DNA of 64,000 nucleotides from Artocarpus heterophyllus (Eukaryota > Streptophyta > Magnoliopsida > Rosales > Moraceae): positions 7,165,512-7,229,511 of the forward strand of contig CM046350.1 in NCBI GenBank assembly GCA_025403435.1, written 5' to 3'. The notes under the pieces are model-generated. The model was not told where the DNA came from. It made no database searches and saw nothing but the letters and a program-made list of their open reading frames with translations. Below are positions 9,698 to 22,056 of the stretch, piece after piece; the stretch's first letter is position 1, and each line of letters begins with the position of its first letter. The translations under genes were made by a program, and so were the position numbers.

Positions 9698-11654
9698 TCA
9701 AAACTCCCACTCCAAATTGAAGCGTACTTCCTGATTTCTTTTAAGCGATGGCAATGTGTCTAACAACAGATTTAACTGACGAAGCCGCTCATCTTCTATT
9801 CCTCTGAAGCTCTCGATCTTTGCCACTTTCAAGTCATGACGCCAGCATTGTAGGTGAGAAGAATTGCAACATGATGGCTGTTCTTTGTCCAATAGCTTGT
9901 CGCAAAGAATCTATGTATATGGGAAAGCGAGAAATATTGCAGTAATTGTTGATACACTTTCTTGTTCTAGTTGATGTTACAGTCCAAAAGTTATTTAGGA
10001 GAACAAAATCACTTGTTAGGCTATTCGAGCAGCACAAAAACGGAAGAAATTCATCCCATAACAACACCGGCCATGAATCTTATACCAAACAGTATGTATG
10101 TTTCCATTTGCTAGAAAAAATAAGAGAAGGCGATCAAACCTTTATGTAATTGTTTTGGAACACGGAACCTGGGGGAACAGAGATTGTCATTGGATGACAA
10201 CTCCAAAGCAGGCCATCTATAAACGCTGCAAAATTCATCAATCCTTTAGTATCAAAAGAAGTCATCTTTAAATGGTCAACTTTGATCGGTGGAGAAATTG
10301 TCGCCTGTTCCAACTCTTCAAGATCAAAACAAACCTTCATCCCACAAACAAATAACGGGTTAGAGGAAAAAGGAAAAAAAAATGGTAAGAAACTGAAACG
10401 ACAAGCATTTTTTTTAAAATATAAGAAGAATGTTGAGAATGGTAACAATAATAGTCAAACTTGCAAAACTGGCCATTACCTCATTCGCACCAGTGCAGTG
10501 TAGCCCCAAATACTTTCTCTGAGGGGAATTTCCAAGAAATTTCCTTAACTCAAGGAACCAAGAACTGCCAACTTTACCATATTTAGCACTAACTTCGTAT
10601 TGGATTTCCATTGGACATGAAACATTCTCTGAAGATAAAATAGGCATATTGTGAGTTCCTAATTCAAATAATGATAGACTTGGAGCATCAATTTGAATGC
10701 TCTCAATGTTGTCACATCGGCTAAGACAAAAAGTCTTAAGTTGTTGTCCAGAAATTCTAACTCTTCGCAACTTTGGGGAAGAGGTAATTTTCAATTTCTC
10801 AAGGAAAGAAACCTAGAAAGATATAAATGCAACCAATCATCTGTGACACCACAGTAACTTAGACATAGCTCTTTCAGATCGTGGCAGGAAGTCAAATTGA
10901 TTTTAGAAGGCCAATTTGGTTGACCATAAGGACTAAAACTAAAGTATTTAAGTTATGGTGCATCAATGCTAACACCGTCAAGTTCACCTTTAGGTAGAGA
11001 ATCCACGATCCTAACTGACTCAAGTTTGTCAAGTTTGGAAATCTTGACACTTTTCAGTCCTCAAAAATGTTCTAGGGTAAAATCAGCGATGTTAGGACAA
11101 CTACGGATAATATCTCGAATAACATTTTCACTAATGGAAACGCGCTCCAGCCATAGCTTTTGAAGACGATCGAAGGTGGATGAACCATTAAATGATTTGA
11201 CTGCAAATAATGTTCCAGGTAAAGTGTAATAACAATTATGAAAACCTCCCAAATCTGTCCAGAAACCGAGGGATATCTCCTTAACACCATTATTAAGAGC
11301 TAATGACACCCATCTATCAATCATTGAAACCGAGTTATGATCCACGAAAGACAAATATAAAACAAATATCTCCATTCGCAACTTCTTCCGAATGAATTTC
11401 TGCAGTGTCTTATCCACAACGTTCATGTAATTTCTAAGTTTATCGTTATACTCACGCGCTGAGGTGCAATCACTTTTTAAATATACACTTTGTCTAAAAA
11501 CAAGTATTGGGAAGGAATCCCAAATAAAACTCCATCGCTTGGACAATACACATGTTCTAGCAGCATCTTTTGTTGGGAGAAAGGACAATATCCGATGCAA
11601 TATAAAGTCGGGTAAGTTGGAGATTTTATCCATGTCATTGACTTTACCGTCCAT
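9698..11654 (-). pseudogene. F-box/LRR/FBD pseudogene copy 2
   Basis: This copy matches the intact one (16014-17980) exon for exon. The start ATG is at 11654, two bases after a TAG acceptor ending a 5'UTR intron. The frame stays open for 197 codons and then meets TGA at the codon that is Cys in the intact copy (about 11061-11063). A second stop (TAA for Lys) lies near 10951, and a 1-bp deletion near 10806 shifts the frame. Exon 2 (ending near 10148) and the FBD exon 3 (about 9910-9698, GIEDERLRQLNLLLDTLP) remain recognisable with conserved splice sites. A truncated 197-aa F-box protein without LRR/FBD could still be made, but the simplest reading is a recent pseudogene. Confidence 0.88.
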
Positions 11655-11699
11655 TCCTATCAAGAAAAGAGATCAGAATCATTCACATGTATATTTGTT

Positions 11700-12510
11700 T
11701 TGGCATCAAAATCTGGAAACCTAAGCAAATAATTTCTAATCACAAAAGATTAAATAGATTCCACAAAGAAAGCAAGCGCCTTTCCTCTGTTGTCGATATG
11801 TATCAACGCTGTGAACAATTCACATATATTTCAGTTACAAAGTCTGAAAATCTAAGCAAATAACGTAAAATCATAAACGAATAAATAGATTCCACAAAGA
11901 AAACAAAAAGCTTTACCTATGCTATCAATATTTATAAACACTCTAAATAATTCACATATAATTCCGTTTCAAAATCTGAAAATCTAAGCAGATAATTTCT
12001 AGTCATAAAAGGCTAAATAGATTCCATGAAGAAAGCAAGAAGCTTTACGTAGGCTTTCAATATTTATAAGCACACTAAACAATTCACATATATTTCTGTT
12101 ACAAAATCTGAAAATTTAAGCAAATAACTTAAAATAACAAAACGATTAAATAGATTCCACAAAGAGAGCAAAAAGCTTTACCTACGCTTTCAATATTTAC
12201 AAACACTCTGAGTAATTCACATATAATTCAGTTTCAAACTCTGAAAATCTAAGCAGATAATTTCTAGTCATAAAAAAGTAAATAAAAGCTTTACCTATGC
12301 TTTAAAAATTTATAAACACTATCAACAATTCACATATATTTCTGTTACAAAATCTGAAAATCTAAGCAAATAACTTAAAATCATAAACGATTAAATAGAT
12401 TCTACAAAGAAAGAAAAAGCTTTACCTATGCTTCACTCTGAATAATTCACATATAATTCCGTTCCAAAATCTGAAAATCTAATCAGATAGTTTCTAATCA
12501 TAAAACGCGT
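11700..12510 (-). repeat. ~130-bp tandem repeat array in the F-box 5' intron (unit A)
   Basis: Seven diverged monomers, each containing (CA)AAATCTGAAAATCTAAGCA, start near 11708, 11838, 11969, 12101, 12230, 12347 and 12464. Two variants alternate (AATAATTTCTAGTCATAAAA and AATAACTTAAAATCATAAAC), giving a ~260-bp higher-order unit. Most monomers contain, on the gene strand, an AG|GTAAAGC motif identical to the presumed first-exon splice donor (CAACAGAG|GTAAAG near 12550). Unit B has only about three monomers (18030-18340). Confidence 0.8.
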
Positions 12511-12840
12511 TAAATAGATTTAGCGTAGAAAAGAAAACAAAGAGCTTTACCTCTGTTGTGGTTTCCGAATTAAGCAAAAAGCAATTAGATTCGACGTACG
12601 GACCGAATACTATTATTTTGGTTTTCTGAAGTCTTTTGCAGTTTTGCGCTCCTTGCATGGATGTACAAACTAAAAGTACCTCGGTGCAGCCGCAACTAGT
12701 CAGGTTATTATTATGAAAGCTTTTGAATGACGCTTTTTTCCCCATCTGTTGCTGCACGTGTCCTTTTCTTTCTTTTGCAATTTTTGCACATGCGCGATTT
12801 TCATTTGGATTTTTTTTTCCTAATGAGTGCAAATTTAATC
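12511..12840 (-). promoter_or_regulatory. Promoter and 5'UTR exon region of F-box copy 2
   Basis: It is conserved with 18340-18660 upstream of the intact copy. On the gene strand it holds the inferred non-coding first exon ending CAACAGAG before GTAAAG. A G-box core CACGTG (about 12755-12760) is present here but is CACGTT in unit B. The start site cannot be fixed from sequence alone. Confidence 0.45.
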
Positions 12841-12874
12841 AAAGTTTTTGATTTTAGGAAAATAGTAACATTTA

Positions 12875-12981
12875 GGGTCCATTTGTTTCGATACTTAAAT
12901 CACGGTTTAAATTATTTTGCTACCGTATTTTTTCTCACAAAAATTTAAATATTTATTCAAATACTCGAACCAAACGGGCCC
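12875..12981. mobile_element. Short TIR element (MITE, ~107 bp)
   Basis: Ends are inverted: AGGGTCCATTTGTTTCGATACT at the left and, reverse-complemented, AGGGCCCGTTTGGTTCGAGTAT at the right. This GGGTCC/CGTTTGGTT terminus is common to many plant MITEs. It is absent at the matching place in unit B (about 18690), so it inserted after the duplication or was lost there. Confidence 0.7.
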
Positions 12982-13790
12982 TTAATTGTTAAATTGTATC
13001 CTCCTGAAAAGAAAACAAAATGTTGGGATTGGGAGAAAAGGGTAGTTTCTTAATTCAAATGACATGTCGTTGGATTGTTTTTAACATTTTATTGTCGTTT
13101 GAGCCCAAAAATTTGCCGGTGCTTTGTGATGGAATGAAGAGTGTGTTGGAGAATGTTGTTGCAATTTACTAGTTTAAGGTGTTATAATGTAAAGTAAAAG
13201 TATGTTATATAAACTTTATATGATAAGATAAAAATATGTTACATTTTAAAGCTCTCACATGTTATGATGTTTTAGTTCTGACTTATTAGAGTGTGTTTGG
13301 CAATGTCATTATAACTTATTAGTTTCAATTGCTACAATGAAAAAGCACTCACACAGGGGTAGAGCCATACAGATTAGTCAAGAGACGTAGAGGTGGGGCA
13401 AATAAAGAGATGGAGAACTTCAGGGGAGGCAAAACAAAATTTCAAAGGGCGAAATACATTTTTAGGAGGGGTGAAATACTAGTTTTATCAAATTTCATAT
13501 ACAAATTTAAAAGAAAACAAAAGTTTAGGGTGGCGGCTGCCTACCCTCGTTTGTGAGTGGCTTCGCTCTTACTCTCACATGTTACAGTATAAAGCAAAAA
13601 TACACTATAATATAAAGATCCACATACTATAGTGTTTTGATTATAACTTAATGGGGTGTCTCAGATAGTGAAAAGCTTTCACATGCTACAGTAAAAAGTA
13701 AAAAATTGCTATAATATAAAGTTCTCATATGCTATATAGGGTGTTTGGAAGAGTAGTTCAAACTAATTGTTTGGACTGTGAACAGTATAA
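12982..13790. other. Upstream flank of unit A with a nested TIR element (13355-13570)
   Basis: There is no gene. The block is conserved with 18720-19460. It contains several copies of a motif like GCTCTCACATGCTACAGT and GTGTTTGG starts, typical of small TIR elements. Nested inside at 13355-13570 is a ~216-bp insert beginning GGGTAGAGCCAT and ending GAGTGGCTTCGCTC (TIR-like). The same nested insert is in unit B (19087-19306), so it predates the duplication. Confidence 0.6.
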
Positions 13791-14308
13791 GGGTCCGTTT
13801 GTTTCGAGTATTATTTGGACTCAATAGATTCAAATTTAGATTCGAGTATCAAGAATCTTTAAGATACGTATTTGTTTTTCCGAAAATCCGAATCCTTTGA
13901 GTATCAAAAATCCAAGTTGTCAGAGTTCTCATTCCCCCCTAAACTTTTGATACTTGGATATCTTTGCTACAGTAAAAACTAAAATTTTCTCTCCCGTACT
14001 TAAGGAAAAAAAATCATAACTTTTTCATTTGATATCCAATTGAGATTATTCTTTTTTCATTGTATTCCTAGTGAAGAAAGGAATAAATTAAGATCAAATA
14101 TTGCATATTTTTATGATTATTAACATTAAGATTTTATTAGATTTGTAAATAAATCAAAAATTATTTTCACTACCTTTTCAAACACAAATTTTAATTTTAT
14201 TCCATACTCAGATTAAAACCTAAATGCACATTCAAACATAAATTCGGATAACAATTCACATTACTAACTCAAATAATCACTAATTCGAATCTATTTATTA
14301 AACAGACC
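13791..14308. mobile_element. 518-bp MITE inserted after the duplication
   Basis: Starts GGGTCCGTTT and ends AAACAGACC (inverted), flanked on both sides by ATAA. The paralogous position in unit B (19457-19460) has a single ATAA and no insert, so B is an empty site. A related 505-bp copy lies at 39411-39915, sharing the internal AGTGAAGA.AGGAATAAATTAAGA stretch. Confidence 0.85.
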
Positions 14309-14399
14309 ATAAATCTCTTACATGCTATAGTTCTCAAATACAAACCGATGGTTTAAACTACTCTCCATAGTCATAGGCTCTTGACCCGTGTTAAATGGT

Positions 14400-15590
14400 T
14401 GTGGTTATGTAAAAAAAAAAATATATTTTTTTTTGGTGTGTTCTTATTATTCTTTTTACCGTAATTGAAACATTTCCTAAATTGATATTCGTCTTGTTTC
14501 GGATAGGAGATTCCCCGAGGCATACTGATAAAACTTGCTGTACGAAAATAGGGTCTTTCATCTCCTAGAACTCATGAAATGCGTTCTAGATTTTTCCATA
14601 ATTGTTGTGGTTAGCCGGGAGAAATGTTTAACATCCCCATCAATAATTCTGAAATTATGAATTACTTGTTCATCTAATATTGCATTTAAAGTAGAAAGAA
14701 CTCTCAAATGATTAATGTCACGATAAAGGGGAAGTTTAACGGTTTTACAGTTCTGTGGGTGTTAAGAGAGTGGTGGCTGATTGTTTCTGTGTATTTTGTG
14801 GTGGAGGATGAAATAGCGCCATATAGTGAAATGTTATTAAAGCATACCTTGTTTTATTACCAGATTTTATTTGTGCACTATGTTCGGTGCGTTTGTTATT
14901 AATTGCTAAGAAACTGCTGCCAAAAGTAAGTAATGCAAAAGCGACGATATGATGCCTTCTAAAGCTCAACTGAGCTGAAGCAACTATGAACTCTAGTTTT
15001 CTACCATAGGGTTGCGAAACAACTTGGTCTAAACGAATAGAATAGATAATATTGTCACTTTTACGAATTTATGTTCTTGTTATCTTCCGTGTTGTTGAAA
15101 ACTAGTTGCTTGTCGACTCTTTGATTAAAAACAGTTTAGCCATAAAAGTTAACCGTGTGATGTTTAGCTGACATTTTGGATTTCATGTCGCGACTTGTGC
15201 ATAAGACTGTCATGCTGGATGTTGCTACCGGCCAGTTGTTTAGGGATGAATTCTGCGACGAACGACATGAACTTGATTCAGCAGATAGAGAGGCATCACT
15301 TGGTTGTTAGGGAGATTGGAGAAGAAATTGATTTGGACATTGGACCTGGGAATGATGATCCTTCATTTTTTAATGCGCCTCTTGTTGGTGGCCCATTCCG
15401 AGAACCTTCTGCTGAGGATCATGACGAGAGTAAGCATATGGTTATGGTATCTCAACTCCCTAATGACAATCAAGATATGTTGAAAACACAGCCGGTAACG
15501 AGGAAAAACAAAGTTGTCGAAAGATGGAGAGAAATATGGGCTGATAGCCTGATACCTACAAATAGGCTTATGTTAATGTCAAGGAGGGGC
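14400..15590 (+). pseudogene. 5' fragment of the glutamate dehydrogenase-like gene
   Basis: This is a partial duplicate of about 27880-28975: the same 5'UTR intron, acceptor region, start (ATG at 15219) and first part of coding exon 1 (MNSATNDMNLIQQIERHH, GEEIDLDIGP, EPSAEDHDESKHMVMVSQ). An extra GATAGCCT after the WAD codons shifts the frame, so the homologous protein is lost. Homology stops at AAGGAGGGG (~15588), where it is fused to unit B of the F-box duplication. There is no downstream dehydrogenase domain. Confidence 0.9.
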
Positions 15591-16013
15591 CAAACAAAAA
15601 GCAAATTACACAAAATGTCCAAAGGTCAAGAAGAAAACGATCATAGAAGAGTAAACGATAACTCAAAACAAAGAAGAGAGAAAATAGATCAGAGAAACAG
15701 TTTCATCATGGCCTAACTAACAGAAATATCTCACAAACACGCCTAGCAGAGGTGAACTGAATTGGTGGCTTATCAAATACCCCTCCAGGCAAAGACATCG
15801 GTCGAAAAATGACACAAACTTGGAACTCATAGTAATAATAAATTAAAGATTTGAATTTGTCAAATATAAGTATAGATGTTTGCCAAAGCAAAGAAAACAA
15901 ATAATAGCATAATACAACAGCTATCCTTGTTATCCAAAAATAGCAAATTTACTTAAATAATCACCAACAACCTCCAGTAACCCTCCAGATAGTTAAAGCC
16001 ATCTTCAATACTC

Positions 16014-17980
16014 TCAAAACTCCCACTCCAAATTGAAGCGTACTTCCTGATTTCTTTTAAGTGATGGCAATGTGTCTAACAACAGATTTAAAGGACGAAG
16101 CCGCTCATCTTCTATTCCTCCGAAGCTCTCGATCTTTGCCTCTTTCAAGTCATGACGCCAGCATTGTAGGTGAGAAGAATTGCAACATGATGGCTGTTCT
16201 TCGTCCGATAGCTTCTCGCAAAGAATCTACATATATGGGAAAGCAAGAAATATTGTTGTAATTGTTGATACACTTTCTTGTAGTTGATATTATAATCCAA
16301 AAGTTATTTAGGAGAACAAAATCACTTGTTAGGCTATTCGAACAGCATATAAAAGGAAGAAATTCCTCCTATAACAACACCGGCCATGAACCTTATGCCA
16401 AACAGTATGTACGTTTCCATTTGCTACAAAAAATAAGAGAAGGCAATCAAACCTTTATGCAATTGTTTTGGAACATGGAACCTGGGGGAACAGAGATTGT
16501 CATTGGATGACAACTCCAAAGCAGGCCATCTATAAACTTTGCACAATCCACCAATCCTTTAATATCAAAAGAAGTCATCTTTAAATGGTCAACTTTGATC
16601 GGTGGAGAAATTATCACTTGTCCCAACTCTTCAAGATCAAAACAAACCTTCATCCCACAAACAAATAACGGGTTAGAAGAAAACAGAAAAAATAAATAAA
16701 TAAATAAAATGGTAAGACACTGAAACGTGCAGCATTTTTTTAAAAACAAGAAGAACGGCAAGGACGGTAACAATAATAGTCAAACTTCTAAAACTGGCCA
16801 TTACCTCATTCGCCCCAATGCAGTGTAGCCTCAAATACTTTCTCTGAGGGAAATTTCCAAGAAATTTTCTTAACTCAAGGAACCAAGAACTGTCGACCTT
16901 ACAATATTTAGCACTAACTTCGTGCTGGATTTCCATCGGACATGAAACATTCTCCGAAGCTAAAATAGGCATTTTGTGAGTTCCTAATTCGAATAATGAT
17001 AGACTTGGAGCATCAATTTGAATGCTCTCAATGTTGTCACATTGACTAAGACAAAGAGTCTTAAGTTGTTGTCCAGAAATTCTCACTCTTCGCAACTTCG
17101 GGGAAGAGGTAATTTTCAATTTCTCAAGGAAATAAAACCTAGAAAGATACAAATGCAACCAATCATCTGTGACACCACAGTGACTTAGACATAGCTCTTT
17201 CAGATCGTGGCAGGGAGTCAAACTGATTTTAGAAGGCCAATTTGGCTGATGATAAGGATTAAAACTAAAGTATTTAAGTTTTGGTGCATCAATACTAACA
17301 ACGTCAAGTTCACCTTTAGGTAGAGAATCCACGATCCTAACTGACTCAAGTTTGTCAAGTCTGGAAATCTTGACAGTTTTCAGTCCACAAAAATGTTGTA
17401 GAGTAAAATCAGTGATGTTAGGACAACTACGGATAATATCTTGAATAACATTTTCACCGATGGAAACCTCCTGCAGCCATAGCTTTTGAAGACGATCAAA
17501 GGCGCAAGAACCATTAAATGATTTGACCGCAAATAATGTTCCAGTTAAGGTATAATAACTTTCATGAAAACCTCTCAAATCTATCATGACCCCGAGGGAT
17601 ATCTCCTTAACACCATTACTAAGAGCTAATGACACCCATCTATCAATCATTGAAACCGAGTTATGATCCACTAAAGACAAAGATAAAACAAATATCTCCA
17701 TTCGCAACTTCTTCCGAATGAATTTCTGCAGTGTCTTATCCACAACGTTCATGCAATTTCTAAGTTTATCCTTATACTGACGCATTGAGGTGTAATCACC
17801 TTTTATATAAAAACTTTGTCTAAAAACAAATATTGGGAAGGAATCCCAAATAAAACTCCATCTCTTGGAGAATACACAGGTTCTCGCAGCATCTTTTGTT
17901 GGGAGAAAAGACAATATCCGATGCAATATAAAGTCGGGTAAGTTGGAGATTTTATCCATGTCATTGATTTCACCGTCCAT
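16014..17980 (-). CDS. F-box/LRR protein with FBD domain (intact copy 3)
   Basis: Three coding exons on the minus strand: 17980-16805, 16647-16453 and 16226-16014. All introns are GT-AG and phase 0, giving 527 residues. The F-box is at about 9-50 (LPDFILHRILSFLP, AARTCVFSKRW), followed by degenerate leucine-rich repeats (for example SIDAPKLKYFSF, LKELCLSHCGVTDDW, IDAPSLSLFELGT) and a C-terminal FBD region ending CWRHDLKEAKIESFGGIEDE. Such proteins act as substrate receptors of SCF E3 ubiquitin ligases, binding SKP1/ASK through the F-box; the target is not predictable. The ATG at 17980 was chosen because a TAG acceptor precedes it by two bases and copy 2 has the same arrangement. A 5'UTR intron upstream contains the tandem repeats. 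It is the only unbroken member among four F-box loci in the window. Expression cannot be judged. Confidence 0.9.
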
Positions 17981-18029
17981 TCCTATCAAGAAAAGGGATC
18001 AGAATCATTCACATGTACATCTGTTTCTG

Positions 18030-18340
18030 TATCAAAATCTGGAAACCTAAGCAAATAATTTCGAATCACAAAAGATTAAATAAATTCCACAAAGAAAGCA
18101 AGCGCCTTTCCTCTGTTATCGATATGTATCAACGCTGTGAACAATTCATATATATTTCTGTTACAAAATCTGAAAATCTAAGCAAATAACGCAAAATCAT
18201 AAAGGATTATATAGATTCCACAAAGAAAGCAAAAAGCTTTACCTATGCTTTCAATTGTTATAAAAACTCTGAATAATTCACATATAATTCCGTTTCAAAA
18301 TCTGAAAATCCAAGCAAATAATTTCTAGTCATAAAACGTG
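18030..18340 (-). repeat. ~130-bp tandem repeats in the F-box 5' intron (unit B)
   Basis: About three monomers (starting near 18032, 18165 and 18297) of the same repeat as 11700-12510, with the same GTAAAG donor-like motif on the gene strand. The copy number differs from unit A. Confidence 0.75.
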
Positions 18341-20640
18341 TTAAATTGATTTAGAGAAGAAAAGAAAACAAAAAGCTTTACCTCCGCTATGTTTTCCAAA
18401 TTAAGCAAAAACCAATTAGATTCGACGTACGGATCAAATGCTATATATTATTTTGGTTTTCCGAAGTTTTTTGCAGTTTTGCGCTCCTGGCAGGGATGTG
18501 CAGCCTAAAAGCACCTCGGTGCAGTCCCAACTAGTCAGATTATTATTATGAAAGCCTTGAATGACGCTTTTGTCCTCCCATCTGTTACTGCACGTTTCCT
18601 TTTCTTTCTTTTGCAATTTTTGCATATGCGCGATTTTCATTTTGGATTTTTTTTTTTTTTGGTGGTAATGAGTGCAAATTTAATCAAAGTGTTTAGGACG
18701 TTGTTAATGTTTAATTGTTAAATTGCATCTTCCCGAAAGGAAAAGCAGACATTCGGATTGGGAGAAAAGAAAAGCGTTCCTAATTTAAATGACATGTCGT
18801 TAGATTTTTTTGAGATTTTATTGTCGTTTGAGCTCAAAATTTGCCGGTGCTTTGTGATGGAATGAAGAGTGTGGTTGAGAATGTTGTTCCAACTTACTAG
18901 TTTCAAGGGTTATAATATAAAGTAAAAGCATGTTATAATATAAATTTTATATCATAAGGTAAAAATATGTTATACTATAAAATTCTCACATCTTGTGGTG
19001 TTTTAATTTTGACTTATTAGAGCGTGTCTGGCATTATTGTTACAACTTATTAGTTTCAATTGCTATAATGAAAAAGCTTTCATACAAGGGCAGAGCCATA
19101 CAAATTAGTCAGGAGGCGTAGAGGTACAGCAAATAAAGAATTGGAGAATTTCAGGGGAGGCAAAATATAAGTTCATTGGGCAAAATACAATTTTAGGAGA
19201 GCTGAAATGCTAGTTTTATCAAATTTCATATACAAATTTAAAAGAAAACAGAAGTTTAGGGTGGCGGCTACCTTACCGTCTTTTATTAGTGGCTCTACTC
19301 CTACTCTTACATGCTACAATATACAGCAAAAATACACTACAATGTAAAGATCTCATATGCTACAGTGTTTTGATTATAACTTAATAGGATGTTTGACAAA
19401 ATGAGTTAGAACTTATAAGCTCTAACTCAGACAATGAAAAGCTCTCTATGAACAGTATAAAACTCTTATATGCCATAATGAAAGCTACATTGTAAAGCTC
19501 TCACATGCTATAGTTCTTAAACACAAACTGATGGTTTAAACTACTATTCCAAATACCATAATAGTATTCTTAACCAAAATTGGTTCTAACTCACTTTATC
19601 AAATACCCTATTATAGTTCAAACTGTGTTCCTAAACACACTTTTTACTAAGTTTCCGAACACACTTGAAACCCACGTGGGTTACCTTTTATACTGTAATT
19701 TATTCTTAATCCTATGTCATAATTACACTTCGTTTTCTATCAAGTTTGTATCTGGAGATAATATGGTGTTAAGTTTTAACGCAAATGTCTATTGTGATAT
19801 ACATAGAAATAAAAAGATATGTCGCTTCGTCGTTGTCATTATTATTATATGCTCTACTCTTATGTACATATCTATGTTCTATGATCTATAAGATATAAGG
19901 GAGAATGAGTTTAAATGAATTTTTAGGTAGTTTGAAAGAGTGGTTTCAGTCGTCAATTATAACTGTAAACAATTTAAAGTTCTCACTTGGTATAGTAAAA
20001 AAGCTACAGTGTAAAGCTCTCACATGTTACAATTCTCAAACCACAATTGTTGATTTCTACCGTTTTTTCAAACAACCTATTTGTAATTCAACTAAAAGGT
20101 TTAAGCATTTTTTTCCGGTTGATTTATATATTCTTTTACATCTTACAATTCAATTTTATGCATCTTATTTGCACACCTTTTTTTTTCCTTTTTTATTATA
20201 AAAACTTTTGTTACCTTAAGGTATTTCCACTTCTTTTTTATTTTGGTTTTGTTTTTACTTCATATAATAAATGTTTTAATTATATTTTTTCAATACACAA
20301 GTCAAGGCCATAATACAATAAGTGCTTAAGTTCATTTGTAAAATATAATATATCCAATTCTACATAACATTTTTTAAATGTAAAGTGCAATTATTTCTTC
20401 ATTTTATGATTGAAAAAAGAAAGCTAAACCAAATGTACACTTAACTTTATTTTATTTTCTGGTTAAGATCAACTAATTATCTTGTCATTTAGTTTAAATC
20501 AAATATTTACATTTAATCTATGTGATTAATTCTTTACCAAACATTTCATACCCTCATTTTTACAAATGTTCAAATTTCTTCCTTACTATTAGGACTTTTT
20601 GTGTCGTAGATCTTCAAATTTATTCCTTATCATTGGCACT
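18341..20640. other. Intact F-box promoter flank, then gene-free DNA
   Basis: 18341-18660 corresponds to the first exon and promoter of the intact F-box gene. 18720-19560 is the shared duplication flank with a nested TIR insert (19087-19306). 19905-20100 holds another copy of the small repeat with AAGCTCTCACATGTTACA. The rest (20100-20640) is T-rich without any gene signal. Confidence 0.5.
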
Positions 20641-21542
20641 TGATAATATATGTCCATCAGGTCCTATTGCTAACTCGTTAAATTAATAACAAATTAGGCA
20701 AAAATAGATTAGCCTAGGTAAGACAGAAGTGTACACGAGTTAGGCCGTATAAGGCTCGTGGGCCCTAATCCTAATTGGACTAGTAGTAGGCATTAGGTTT
20801 ACAGCATGCAACGCCAATCTTTGCTGCTTTATAGAGAATCAATTATTAAATTATGGAAAAAATTATCCAAATTGGTAATTGCAATTTTGAGTAATCAATT
20901 ATTTAAATTTGGTACTTGAATAATTAATTTGAATAATAGTTTATTTTTAATTATGGACAGTTATTCACAATTATTTAAATTATATTATTATTTTAAAAAA
21001 TAGAATTCTAGTTTAAATTGGCATTGTCTGAATTATAATTATCCTAAATGATATAAAAAATAACAAATTTCCTACGTTGTGGTTGGCTAGATATTTTGAA
21101 GGTGCCATTATCAAATAAGGGCTATACAAAATTATCTCGTTGATTCACGATAGACTTATGACTCTTCCCCCTACTTCTATAAATAGAGACTCAGGTGTCT
21201 ATTTAATCTAAGATTGCCTAAGTGTAAATTAGAGAGTAGACCTTAGATTACTCATCTTTAGTATCCTCAGCACTTGAGTGGTTGGAAGGATTGTAGCTGC
21301 ATTGAAGATTTACCGAGTTGTGCTCACACACATAATGATCTGAACGAAGAGAATAACATTAAAGATCCAATAGTAGAGATTTGTTCCTGAAGGATTATTC
21401 AGTTGGAAATGTTGTTTCCAGTCTTTAATTGGCATGTTAAATTAGATTCAATTTATTGTTTATAGCATCATGAGTCAGTTTCTTAGTGATTAAATAAAAA
21501 TTTTTAAAATTTTGCTACATTATTGAATTGATTTTTCCAACA
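20641..21542 (+). mobile_element. Old solo LTR (copia-like)
   Basis: The ~0.9 kb block has a TATA box (CTATAAATAGAG, 21177-21188), a transcribed-leader-like tail and ends TTTTCCAACA, a common copia LTR end. The left end is inferred at TGATAATATATGTCC. No PBS follows and no clear target duplication is seen, so it is a decayed or solo LTR. Confidence 0.5.
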
Positions 21543-22056
21543 GAGACCTCGCACCACAATCACCTCGTCAGAAGCTACTGTCATGTTAGCCCCCCTTATT
21601 ACAACACCCCAGATCTATGACAACGGAGAACCAAACTCCAGGCCACCAACAGGCCCAGGACAAACGACTAAACACTTAGCTCCACCATCCCCATAAACCC
21701 CATAAACTCATTCCTTAACGAAGCCAAAGCTCATCCCAAGATTGTCTACCTGCATTCTGATTCTTCCCTTGCCAGAGACTGCACCATCTCAAACCAAAGC
21801 ATGGTTCTGCCCCCTCCTTCTGGCCATAGCACTAGTAAACAACCAAAGGTCACCATCAATTTACAACCCTAGGGGAAAAGTAAGTGCACTCAATAAGACT
21901 TTTAGGTACAAACCAGTATTTTCAAATATACTACTAGGCAAAGAAAAAAAGGTAAATAAAGAAAGTTATTTATGAAAACCACATTTGATATTTAAAAATT
22001 TATTTTAAATAATTATAAGAGAAAATTTTAAGTAGAAACATATTAAAGGGGAGATA
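21543..22056. other. Gene-free segment with a degraded coding-like patch
   Basis: 21545-21900 is unusually GC-rich for its surroundings and could be a fragment of transposon coding sequence, but I recognise no domain. The rest is AT-rich. Confidence 0.3.

Larger units (their letters stand above)
9230..14370. repeat. Segmental duplication unit A (F-box copy 2 and its flanks)
   Basis: This block aligns by eye with 15590-19560. Both have the same 3' flank (AAACGATCATAGAAGAGTAAACGA), F-box gene, upstream tandem repeats, first exon/promoter and a common 0.7 kb upstream flank. Unit A is longer because it has more tandem-repeat monomers and carries a later 518-bp MITE at 13791-14308. Confidence 0.85.
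15590..19560. repeat. Segmental duplication unit B (intact F-box gene and its flanks)
   Basis: Counterpart of unit A (9230-14370). The left breakpoint lies at the junction with the dehydrogenase fragment (~15590). The right end is near 19550, after GATGGTTTAAACTACT, which is the same sequence that ends unit A after its MITE. Confidence 0.85.

Noticed and set aside
12494..12832. 112-codon minus-strand ORF upstream of the F-box gene
   Set aside because: It covers the inferred promoter and non-coding exon; the homologous region in unit B does not keep the frame.
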